Assembly (NCBI GenBank): GCA_947644545.1
Contig: CANRZW010000021.1
Span: 1-63,666, forward strand
Source: an uncultured Lachnospiraceae bacterium
Lineage (GTDB): Bacteria; Bacillota; Clostridia; Lachnospirales; Lachnospiraceae
Length of the DNA: 63,666 nucleotides
Direction of reading: 5' to 3'
Below the pieces are notes generated by a model that was given only the letters and a program-made list of their open reading frames with translations, was not told the DNA's origin and did not search any database. Below, piece after piece: positions 34,318 through 42,093 of the stretch; within the stretch, counting starts at the first letter, position 1; every line of letters begins with the position of its first letter. The translations under genes and the position numbers were made by a program.

Positions 34318-34826
34318 TCAATATGGCAACACTGTAATATACACTCAGCCAGCTCCTCCGGTTTCCGGTCCCCATCATTCTTCAAAATCAAATCCGGACA
34401 CTTCGGTTCCTCAATCTCCATGTGGATCCCTACTACCCCTTTTTGTTTTTCCTCGCTTCTTCCACTGTACAGCCCTTTTTGATCTCTTTTCCTAAGCGTA
34501 TTCATAGAAACTTTTACATAAATCTCTCTATAATTCCGAATATTTTCCCGGTTCCATTTTCTTATACTGTCAAACATAGAGATGGTGCAACAAACCACAT
34601 TCATGTCCTGTTCTTGCAACATGGCACACAGTCTTGCATAACGCATTGCGCATTTTCTGCGATCCTCCTGATCGTACCCAAGGTCATCTCCAAACACTTT
34701 TCGCAATATATCACCATCGAGAAACACTGTATTAGGATAAATTCTTTTTATTTTCTCATAAAGTATTCTTCCAATCGTAGTTTTTCCTGCGCCGGAAAGA
34801 CCTGTAATCCAATATACTGTAGCCAT
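34314..34826 (-). CDS. APS-kinase-like protein, probable CDP-phosphoramidate kinase (Cj1415-like)
   Basis: A 170-residue P-loop kinase of the CysC fold: Walker A GLSGAGKTT (residues 9-17), FLDGD (35-39), and RDQKGLY (114-120). It departs from true APS kinase, seen at the C terminus of 47303-49129. The FISP motif is replaced by TISM, and the stretch KKARKGEIPNFTGI by an unrelated SGRSEEKQKGVVGI. In C. jejuni, Cj1415 is a CysC-like enzyme that phosphorylates the 3'-hydroxyl of CDP-phosphoramidate. The four other MeOPN enzyme families lie just upstream, so I assign that role by context. APS kinase activity is the fallback. Confidence 0.75.
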   Translation of the reverse strand: MATVYWITGLSGAGKTTIGRILYEKIKRIYPNTVFLDGDILRKVFGDDLGYDQEDRRKCAMRYARLCAMLQEQDMNVVCCTISMFDSIRKWNRENIRNYREIYVKVSMNTLRKRDQKGLYSGRSEEKQKGVVGIHMEIEEPKCPDLILKNDGDRKPEELAECILQCCHIE

Positions 34827-34844
34827 GTCTTTTTTACATTCCTC

Positions 34845-37343
34845 CTAAAATACGCTTTCCCATATACTCAACAGGCATCGTACTTCCTGTACTCTATACC
34901 TAAGATCATTTTGCAATGCTATTCTTCTATCCAGATCTAAACAATCTTTATAAAATCCGGTCCTGTCCCCCGGACGTTCAAAGTAAAACTCTTTTAAAAA
35001 CATTTCCTGCACTTCTCCTCTTGTAAACCAATCCGGCTCTACATACGCATATCCATATCTTTTTTGCCATATGGCATCAATAAGCATTATTTTTAACCTG
35101 TCAAATTCTGAAAAGAAATTGTCATATGTATTATATACAGGTTTTAAATCGAAACCGCTTACTCTCTGCATCGTATCACCATAAACATACTCCACCCCAT
35201 CCTTTGTAGTCTGCATCAATGTATCAGACCAAGGCACACCCCATCGTTCACAAATCTTCATCAACATTTCTTTTGGTTTACATTTCAAATCCTCAAATTT
35301 TATAATCAGCCTTTCGCTTTGCATATACTTCCTTTTATCAATCGGCATACGCCGTAAGACAGAACGATAAGCCGTTCTTACCCCTCCTTTTATACACTTG
35401 GTTTCTTTAAGAGTAGAACCCTTCTGAGGCACTGCATTTCGAACCACGTTTATAATATCGCAGGGCACATCTTCTGATTCCAGCCATTTGGCACATTCTT
35501 CTGTTTTATCTCTCTCCTGGAAATGCGGCTCCCAATATATTACTATACTGCGTAATTCATTTTCATTTATATTTTGTCCCTGCATAGATCTATAGGCAAT
35601 ATGAAACATGACAAATAATTCTTGAGATGTAAATCTATTGCTCTCCGCCAATAGTCTCTCCATCTTCTTTACAAATGCAGGCCTGTCTGTAATGCTCTCC
35701 TCGTTCCCTGCTATCAATTTCCAGAACAATGGCATAATATCTTCAGCACGTACCATCGACAAGCGCATACATATCCAAAACAGCTGATTATTTAAATCAC
35801 AATAATAAATACTTAATACAGTTGGGTGAGAATCTAATAACGATCTTAGAAAAATATTTCCATTATAAGGTAATATGGAACCAATCACTACTTTTTTCGG
35901 CATCAAATATTCTCTATGATATTTCATCTCATTATCCTGTTCCATATGAATAAAAGAAACTATATCCGAAAAATAATCTGTATAATTATCCAATCCCTTT
36001 TCCCTTAAAAACACAATGCGTTGATTTTTTTCCTCTTTTCCTGCAAGTCCTTCTTTAGCATCACTCCTATATATGGGCTCTATAAGGATACATATAGTAT
36101 CTTCATTAATATTATCTGCAAATACTTCCGGCATATTTTCCGGCTGTAAATCTTTTTGCAATGTTTGCAAATATCCTGTTGCCAGAATATCATTCTGCTT
36201 TAAGTATTCATATAACCTGCTGCACAAATAACAGTCTCCAGACAAAACAATCTTTGCATTTTTAAGAACATCAAGTAAATTATTTTCCGGTATCTCCACA
36301 TAGTCTTTCAATAGGATAAACCCTTCATTCCTTTTATATCCTATATAATCAAAGTAATCTACACTCCCAAGGCCCCACGCACTATATTGCGAAGTACAAT
36401 CAATAAATATCGGGGTGTGATATATCCTCGCAGCCTCACTTATCGTTATAATTTTTTTCCCGAACATCCTGTGCATGCATTCAACGTTTAATTCTTCTAC
36501 TGCAAAACAGCACGCTTCAATTCCATTTCCCATCAAAAAATCATACGCATCCTGTGACTTCTTATCTACCCCGCAAAGTATAATTTCTTTTTCTATCCGC
36601 AAATGTTCCAATAATGCACTACACTCTATATCCGCATTCTTAATCAAATTCCTTTTGAGATTAACTTCATAAATTTTATCTATACAGTCAAATTCTACAG
36701 AAACGCTTCTCAGCAGATTCTCCTTCCAGTCACGCGGTCTTTCCCATGTACCTTCTGCATATATATTCAAACATTCATATTCCGGTACCGGATTTTCTTC
36801 ACTATCAAAGAACTCCTGCCACATTCCGTCACTTACTTGAACCTGAATATACTGCTTTCTGAGATATTTTGCAAAAAAATATGCCAATTCATTAAACCCA
36901 TATATTTTCACACAAGTATATTCCGAAAACACATCTGCAAACTGTACTACTCCCTGTGTTTTTTCCAGTTCGCGTAACATACGAATTTCGCGATTGGCCT
37001 CTTCATCCTGATATGCAAAACAAACCAACTGATAATCCTTATCCAAAACCGGAAGCGGAAGCATATTCCGAATACCTCTACCTCGCTTTCTAAATATCTC
37101 TCTCGCAGTCAGCCATATATCCTTATCTAAGATTACATAATCTCTTACTATTGCAGCGTTAATAGATACCGCATCCAATAATGAATAATAGGTTATAATT
37201 CCAATAAAATCTTCTGCATCAGGACCATCATATACACATACAATCTCCGTTAAATGCCCCGACAAAAAATAAGAAAGAAGCCGCCCCCTATCCAGCAACT
37301 TGTATTCCACACATCCTACTTCACTATCACAGAATCTAATCAC
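34845..37343 (-). CDS. Large sulfotransferase-like protein; candidate O-methyl phosphoramidate transferase (paralogue 2)
   Basis: The product has 832 residues, colinear with the 25111-27612 protein from MIRFCDSEVGCVEY onward. The N-terminal region has Rossmann-like strands (VKIYGFNELAYFFAKYL, IVLSGDCYLCSRLYEYL). The C-terminal sulfotransferase-like domain shows VIGSILPYNGNIFLRSLLDSHP, IINVVRNAVPQ and LIIKFEDLKCKP. The 5'-loop has lost the usual SGTT serine and threonines (it reads NGNI), which argues against plain sulfate transfer. The gene sits between the cytidylyltransferase and the CDP-amidate kinase genes. A 3'-phospho-CDP-phosphoramidate donor would need just such a fold. Translation starts at GTG, and the paralogue confirms that start. 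Confidence 0.65.
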   Translation of the reverse strand: MIRFCDSEVGCVEYKLLDRGRLLSYFLSGHLTEIVCVYDGPDAEDFIGIITYYSLLDAVSINAAIVRDYVILDKDIWLTAREIFRKRGRGIRNMLPLPVLDKDYQLVCFAYQDEEANREIRMLRELEKTQGVVQFADVFSEYTCVKIYGFNELAYFFAKYLRKQYIQVQVSDGMWQEFFDSEENPVPEYECLNIYAEGTWERPRDWKENLLRSVSVEFDCIDKIYEVNLKRNLIKNADIECSALLEHLRIEKEIILCGVDKKSQDAYDFLMGNGIEACCFAVEELNVECMHRMFGKKIITISEAARIYHTPIFIDCTSQYSAWGLGSVDYFDYIGYKRNEGFILLKDYVEIPENNLLDVLKNAKIVLSGDCYLCSRLYEYLKQNDILATGYLQTLQKDLQPENMPEVFADNINEDTICILIEPIYRSDAKEGLAGKEEKNQRIVFLREKGLDNYTDYFSDIVSFIHMEQDNEMKYHREYLMPKKVVIGSILPYNGNIFLRSLLDSHPTVLSIYYCDLNNQLFWICMRLSMVRAEDIMPLFWKLIAGNEESITDRPAFVKKMERLLAESNRFTSQELFVMFHIAYRSMQGQNINENELRSIVIYWEPHFQERDKTEECAKWLESEDVPCDIINVVRNAVPQKGSTLKETKCIKGGVRTAYRSVLRRMPIDKRKYMQSERLIIKFEDLKCKPKEMLMKICERWGVPWSDTLMQTTKDGVEYVYGDTMQRVSGFDLKPVYNTYDNFFSEFDRLKIMLIDAIWQKRYGYAYVEPDWFTRGEVQEMFLKEFYFERPGDRTGFYKDCLDLDRRIALQNDLRYRVQEVRCLLSIWESVF

Positions 37344-37360
37344 GCTTATACAACCTCGCC

Positions 37361-38140
37361 TTAAGAAATTTGTGTCTCCACCACCTTCAAATCCTCACAA
37401 TCATCAATCTCAAACCAGCCTCTTTGTATATGTACTGCCCGCAGTTTACTCCCTGTATCAATTAGTCCCTGCAGCAGATCCGTCATATACATCTTCGCAT
37501 AAGCTCTGTCTGTCCGCCATAATACTTCCCCATTTGCACTTCTTCTCTCTGCTTCTTTACTAAGTTCCAACATTTTCTTCAAGCCTTCCCCTTTAAAACG
37601 CATCAGTCCAATATACTGAGACTGCACTTTTGCAAGTTCCGTCGTTTTTTGCCCAATCTCAGTCAGAAAATCCTCTGCATCAAACATCAACGTTTCTGCA
37701 TCATCCAGTGGATTCTCACACCGCTCAGACCAATACGCATACCACCCGTCATCCACAATCACCGACATAGTATCCTTAGCTGTCAGTATTTTCCTGAAAA
37801 CAGCTTCCTCATAAATAATATCACCATAAGATATGATAATGTCCTCTTCTGTCTCCATCATCTTTCTTGCACACATCAAGGAGCACACCATATTCGTTGA
37901 ATCATACTGTTCATTTACAACAAAACGAATCTGTGTATCCGCAAACCTTTTCCTTAGTACTTCACTACAATAACCACATATAATAGTGATGTCCTGATCC
38001 TGAATCCCGCAGACACGCATCGTATCAAGCTGTCTTTCAATAATACTCCGTCCATTAACTTCCACCATGCATTTCGGTCTGTCATCTGTTAATGGACGCA
38101 GCCGAGTTCCCTGCCCCGCCGCTAATATGATAACTTTCAT
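37361..38140 (-). CDS. Nucleotidyltransferase, probable CTP:phosphoglutamine cytidylyltransferase (Cj1416-like)
   Basis: The product has 259 residues in the LicC/RmlA-like nucleotidyltransferase family. The nucleotide loop is LAAGQGTRLRPLTDDRPKCM (residues 6-25) with the conserved lysine at 23. An ISYGDIIYEEAVF segment carries the metal-binding aspartate, and GWFEIDDCEDL lies at the end. By sequence alone it could activate phosphocholine or a sugar phosphate. Context points to the C. jejuni Cj1416 reaction, CTP plus L-glutamine phosphate to CDP-L-glutamine and pyrophosphate. Glutamine-kinase-like, CDP-glutamine-hydrolase-like and CDP-amidate-kinase-like genes surround it. The ATG at 38140 has GAGGAAAG upstream. 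Confidence 0.8.
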   Translation of the reverse strand: MKVIILAAGQGTRLRPLTDDRPKCMVEVNGRSIIERQLDTMRVCGIQDQDITIICGYCSEVLRKRFADTQIRFVVNEQYDSTNMVCSLMCARKMMETEEDIIISYGDIIYEEAVFRKILTAKDTMSVIVDDGWYAYWSERCENPLDDAETLMFDAEDFLTEIGQKTTELAKVQSQYIGLMRFKGEGLKKMLELSKEAERRSANGEVLWRTDRAYAKMYMTDLLQGLIDTGSKLRAVHIQRGWFEIDDCEDLKVVETQIS

Positions 38141-38170
38141 CACTCTTTCCTCTTTCTTGTTATAAACAAC

Positions 38171-38779
38171 TCATCCGAACAGTTCCCGTACCCTCTGTAC
38201 ATCCTCCATTCGAAATGGCTCTTCACGCTCCGGATGCCACATTGTAGCTAATACTGGCTTCTCTTTGTGTCGTATCGCCTCGATTACGCCATCTTCTGCC
38301 TGTGCAAGTACCGTTAACGAACTGACGGCTTTGCAGCACGCCTGATTGTGAAAACTGTTTACTTCCATCGTTCCCAATTTACCATGCACTTCATGCCGGA
38401 CTGCCACATGGCCCTGTATCTGCTCCAACTCACATCCGAAATAGTCTGCAATCACCTGCATTCCTCTACAGAAACCATAGGTCGGAATATCAAACTGTAG
38501 TGCAAGTTTAAGAAGTTCTCTCTCTACCTGATCTCTTTCCGGAGCATCGCCTCCATATTTCGTCAGACTGTTCCCCCCCGTCAGAACAAGCCCCACAGGC
38601 CGCAGCTGTTCCACCATATACTTTGTGATACTGGGTATGTTTGGCACAGGAACCGGCAAATATCCGCAAGCTTCTATAAAGCGGGCAATATTTTGATCAG
38701 CACAATCTCTTCTTTCTCCATAACCGCTCACGATCTCCACTCGCTGCGTATACAATATGATCTTTGCTTTTACAGACAT
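38171..38779 (-). CDS. Class I glutamine-amidotransferase-like hydrolase, probable gamma-glutamyl-CDP-amidate hydrolase (Cj1417-like)
   Basis: The product has 202 residues of the peptidase C26 / class I GATase fold. The oxyanion-side strand is GLVLTGGNSL, the nucleophile elbow YGFCRGMQ places Cys104, and the rest of the triad is in MWHPEREE (His182 and Glu184). The family includes gamma-glutamyl-GABA hydrolase. In C. jejuni the relative Cj1417 cuts CDP-L-glutamine to CDP-phosphoramidate and glutamate. No separate synthetase partner is present, which fits a free-standing hydrolase. The gene lies directly between the cytidylyltransferase gene and the methyltransferase gene. Confidence 0.82.
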   Translation of the reverse strand: MSVKAKIILYTQRVEIVSGYGERRDCADQNIARFIEACGYLPVPVPNIPSITKYMVEQLRPVGLVLTGGNSLTKYGGDAPERDQVERELLKLALQFDIPTYGFCRGMQVIADYFGCELEQIQGHVAVRHEVHGKLGTMEVNSFHNQACCKAVSSLTVLAQAEDGVIEAIRHKEKPVLATMWHPEREEPFRMEDVQRVRELFG

Positions 38780-38780
38780 A

Positions 38781-39530
38781 TTACTTCACCCGTGCCATCC
38801 AGATCCTTGTAGTATAAGGCACTTTAATATACTCTTGACCTTTCGCTTCAACTATTTTACGAATTTCTTCATTGATTGCATCAAATTTTTCCTGAGATTG
38901 ACGTTGTACTGTTCCATGCGATTTCCAACCTTCGATAAAATCCTTCGCAAGAATGTCATGTAGCACAGTCCCTTCAATATAAATCACTTCTCCAAACAAA
39001 CCGCTCTCATTGATGACTGCTGTCTGATCTTCACGTCTGGTTCCATAATTATAATCCGGGATCTCCCTTTTCAAAATATCTTCAATTTCTTTCTGCAAAG
39101 AATCCTCCAGATCTCTATGGTTCCACATACATGCAAACCAACCGTTGTTTTTTAGAATCCTTTTCGCTTCTGCCAGTGCCTCCTGTCGATTACATACGTT
39201 AAAAGAAGAACCAAATGTCACCAGATCAAATTTGTTTTCTTCCATTCCTGTATGTTCCCCAACACCTTCAAACCATTGAACTGTCTCAAAACTGCTTGTT
39301 CTGCGGATTCCATTTGCACGCATCGCGTCATTGGGTTCAACTGCACAGACATTCAATCCATACTCCGCTAATTTTAAAGTCAAATGTGCTGCTCCAGCCC
39401 CTACATCACATGCGTTATCCCCTTTTCTCACACCGGCTGTTTCCAGCATCCTGTCAATTGCATTCTGGGCATAATCCGGTCTTTTTAAATATGCCTCAGC
39501 TAATTCTGTGTAATCCCATTCTGTCTTCAT
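38781..39530 (-). CDS. SAM methyltransferase, probable phosphoramidate O-methyltransferase (Cj1419/Cj1420-like)
   Basis: The product has 249 residues of the class I fold: ACDVGAGAAHLTLKLAEYGL is motif I, CAVEPNDAMRANG holds the acidic residue that binds the ribose, and FDLVTFGSSFNVCNRQEAL follows. The C-terminal part ends with PYTTRIWMARVK. The MeOPN loci of Campylobacter carry one or two such methyltransferases (Cj1419, Cj1420) that are thought to methylate the phosphoramidate. Its position immediately before the hydrolase gene and after the glutamine kinase gene supports the same job here. The neighbours leave only one-base and about 30-base gaps. Confidence 0.8.
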   Translation of the reverse strand: MKTEWDYTELAEAYLKRPDYAQNAIDRMLETAGVRKGDNACDVGAGAAHLTLKLAEYGLNVCAVEPNDAMRANGIRRTSSFETVQWFEGVGEHTGMEENKFDLVTFGSSFNVCNRQEALAEAKRILKNNGWFACMWNHRDLEDSLQKEIEDILKREIPDYNYGTRREDQTAVINESGLFGEVIYIEGTVLHDILAKDFIEGWKSHGTVQRQSQEKFDAINEEIRKIVEAKGQEYIKVPYTTRIWMARVK

Positions 39531-39560
39531 GTCTACTAAATCCTTTCTTTAAATATACTT

Positions 39561-41954
39561 TTATTGTAATACTCTGACCAGTTTCCCGGCCGCATCAATC
39601 TCCACCATTTTGGCCTTCTTATACTCTCCGAAACTCTTTGCTCCCACACCCACCGCTGCAGGTATAGATAGCTCGCCCGCCCGGATCGCCATATGGGAAT
39701 TGGCTCCACCATACATGGTAATAAGCCCTTTGATCCCATGTGAAAAGATCCAATCATACCCCGGATCCGCGCTCGGTATCAATACAATCCGATCTTTCAA
39801 CTCTTCGGTAAAGCTTCCTTCATCCAGAACGCAGACTGTACCAACCGCCTGGTTTGTCGTAATATAATTTGGTTCTGAATCCGGATAATAGAACTGCATC
39901 GCATCTTCAGTCCGTATAATCATCGGCGGCAATGTGATAGATTGTGTCACTTCATAATCATTCTTACCCTGCTGCACAGAACGCCAAAAACTTGTCCGAA
40001 CATCTCCCGCCGATGCATAGAATCCACATATATCGTGAATATTTGCAAAAGCACAATCCTCTTTGGATATTCCTACTTCCTGTCCAAGTTCTCCAATCAG
40101 CCGAAGCGCCATGCTCAGATTACGGGTAAAAGCAAATTTCCCATATTCTCGCCCTTCAATAACTGTCTTAATAAAGTCCATCAATTCAAGTATATCATTG
40201 GTTAATCCATTTTCGATCAGTTTTCTTTTCAGTAAACTTAGCTGTTGAAGCGACAGCCGGAATTCCTCTCGTTTTTTGTTGCTGTCTTCTGCTTTCTCGC
40301 CTTTTCTATTCCATTCAAAGTATAACTCAGGCGCCTCATCATAGCGCAGGGAAATAATGTCATATGTTCCCGGACGCAAATGCCCGTATTTTCTTAAAAA
40401 AGCTTTCCTGGATAACTCTTCAAAATCGGCATTCATCTCAGAACTCACTGTATTAACGCCGCTCATAAACGACTCATAGTCCGCTTCATCAAGAATATTA
40501 CAAGTCACAAGAGAACGCAGAATCTGAACAGCGATAAATGCCGCTCTGGCCAATCCTGCAAATGGTAAGGTTCCATATCGCTTGCAGTCCTCAAGCAGCC
40601 AGTACACCTTCCCGATCTTCCCGAAATCACTCGCCATGATCTCGTCATAACGCTTATTTAATATCCCTATCTTATCATAATCTCTACGCCACAGTCCGTT
40701 CTTATGATCAATGATGTTGTTTGTCACATCGCGGAGCGCATCTATGATCTTCTCAATCTCTCCTTCTGTAAATCCATACTGCCTCAACACCTGTATCCGA
40801 TCCGGCAGGTCGAAAGTATAACAGGAGAAAACAATGTCAAATTCTGCCTTGTCATGTTTTGCTGGATTTTCAACCAGCCGATCCAGATAATAATTCACTA
40901 ACTTATCGCTGAGTTCTTCTTCCAGTCCAGCCGGAACAAAAGAATTGAAGCTGACTCTTACATCAATATAAGGCAGACCCCCGAAATCCACCATCAAGGG
41001 AAAACTTCGCAGATTACGATATCCATAATTATCCCTCTGATATGCCCACACACTGTCTGTAATAATTTCCCGGTAAAGCGACAACGCCAAAGGCTTTGGG
41101 CGAATACCGATCATCTCTGCCGGATTCCAGTCTGTCATAACACTATAGAGCGCTTTCTCGCCGCACAGAAACGGCTTCTTCCTCTGTGCCTGCCGTATTT
41201 TCTCCTCGATGCGCTCTAATTCTGACTGCTGCATCCTCCGATCCGCAGGCTGTCCCTGCACGCACAAAGCTCTTGTCTGCAGAATATACAACACGTCATC
41301 CCCGTCAAATGCAAACTCTACATCCAGATTCTCCTGTCCGAAGAACTCTTCTAGTTCCTGCAGCGCCCTGCACAGGCGATCCATCCTTTCCCCGGCTATA
41401 TCATTGCACTTATCAGTTTCCTTTTCTGTTTCTACACCATCCTGCAGTTTTTCCGGACTGACCGTCTTAAACCGATAATACAGCCTGCTTTCTGTACCCT
41501 GTCCGGATGTGATCGCAGACGTGGAACCTTTCTCATCATAATTAATCACATAGTAATTCCCCATAGTGTTCGGATCCAACGTAAATGCAACGCCACAAAT
41601 CTTTACATCAGCAAGCATAGGCTGCACCAGTATCTGATTCGCTGCATTATCATCATCATATGATTCAATCACCATCTCTACAGCATTCTGAAAGGCTTCC
41701 TCGCCGCATACATTGGCAATCGATTCATACTTTCCCGCCTGAGAACTATCGTTTGTGTCTTCCGCCAGAGAACTGCTTCGCACGATCACTTTTTTCTTCC
41801 ATTCCAATGCCAGATAGTTCTTCTTAATCCGCTCCGGATCTGCTGCCCACTCAGCTGCAGTGAACGTATATTGCGGCAAAACCTGTGCGTATTTTAGCTT
41901 CTGATATAATTTTTGCAGTGTCTCCGCTTTGGTGCCCAGTTTCTCCCTGCTCAT
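39561..41954 (-). CDS. PEP-synthase-like phosphotransferase, probable L-glutamine kinase (Cj1418-like)
   Basis: The product has 797 residues. The N-terminal third is an ATP-grasp domain of the PEP synthase type (VIVRSSSLAEDTNDSSQAGK, residues 56-75; later EFAFDGDDVLYILQTRAL). The C-terminal swivelling domain holds the phospho-histidine in MYGGANSHMAIRAGELSIPAAVG (His754). The middle differs from PEP synthase and pyruvate phosphate dikinase: no PEP/pyruvate TIM barrel is present. Relatives with this plan phosphorylate small molecules. Cj1418 of C. jejuni converts L-glutamine and ATP to L-glutamine phosphate, AMP and phosphate. The remaining MeOPN enzymes follow at once, so this is the likely first step. 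A hairpin with a T-run precedes its GAGG ribosome site. Confidence 0.82.
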   Translation of the reverse strand: MSREKLGTKAETLQKLYQKLKYAQVLPQYTFTAAEWAADPERIKKNYLALEWKKKVIVRSSSLAEDTNDSSQAGKYESIANVCGEEAFQNAVEMVIESYDDDNAANQILVQPMLADVKICGVAFTLDPNTMGNYYVINYDEKGSTSAITSGQGTESRLYYRFKTVSPEKLQDGVETEKETDKCNDIAGERMDRLCRALQELEEFFGQENLDVEFAFDGDDVLYILQTRALCVQGQPADRRMQQSELERIEEKIRQAQRKKPFLCGEKALYSVMTDWNPAEMIGIRPKPLALSLYREIITDSVWAYQRDNYGYRNLRSFPLMVDFGGLPYIDVRVSFNSFVPAGLEEELSDKLVNYYLDRLVENPAKHDKAEFDIVFSCYTFDLPDRIQVLRQYGFTEGEIEKIIDALRDVTNNIIDHKNGLWRRDYDKIGILNKRYDEIMASDFGKIGKVYWLLEDCKRYGTLPFAGLARAAFIAVQILRSLVTCNILDEADYESFMSGVNTVSSEMNADFEELSRKAFLRKYGHLRPGTYDIISLRYDEAPELYFEWNRKGEKAEDSNKKREEFRLSLQQLSLLKRKLIENGLTNDILELMDFIKTVIEGREYGKFAFTRNLSMALRLIGELGQEVGISKEDCAFANIHDICGFYASAGDVRTSFWRSVQQGKNDYEVTQSITLPPMIIRTEDAMQFYYPDSEPNYITTNQAVGTVCVLDEGSFTEELKDRIVLIPSADPGYDWIFSHGIKGLITMYGGANSHMAIRAGELSIPAAVGVGAKSFGEYKKAKMVEIDAAGKLVRVLQ

Positions 41955-41962
41955 ATCATTTT

Positions 41963-42006
41963 CCTCAAAAAAACGACCATTGCTACTTGATGCAATGGTC
42001 GTTTAA
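41963..42006 (-). terminator. Strong hairpin with T-run just ahead of the glutamine kinase gene
   Basis: On the minus strand AAACGACCATTGC pairs with GCAATGGTCGTTT around an 8-base loop, and seven T residues in all follow. It ends about ten bases before the ribosome site of the gene at 41954. It can serve as the terminator of the Rpn-family gene. If a promoter lies between 42006 and 42093, or if readthrough drives the island, it would instead act as an attenuator of the phosphoramidate genes. I found no convincing promoter in the 90 bases between. Confidence 0.75.
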
Positions 42007-42093
42007 ACCTCTATCCAATATCTGCATCCATGCAATATCTTTTCATTCATCCTGAATTACTGTAATAGATATCGGCATAGGATGTATTATTCT

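Noticed and set aside
34314..34826. Plain adenylylsulfate kinase for PAPS supply
   Set aside because: A canonical APS kinase is already fused to CysN in the window, and this protein lacks the FISP and KKAR/FTGI segments.
39561..41954. Phosphoenolpyruvate synthase or pyruvate phosphate dikinase
   Set aside because: It has the ATP-grasp and phospho-histidine domains, but the PEP/pyruvate barrel domain is missing and the context is a modification cassette.
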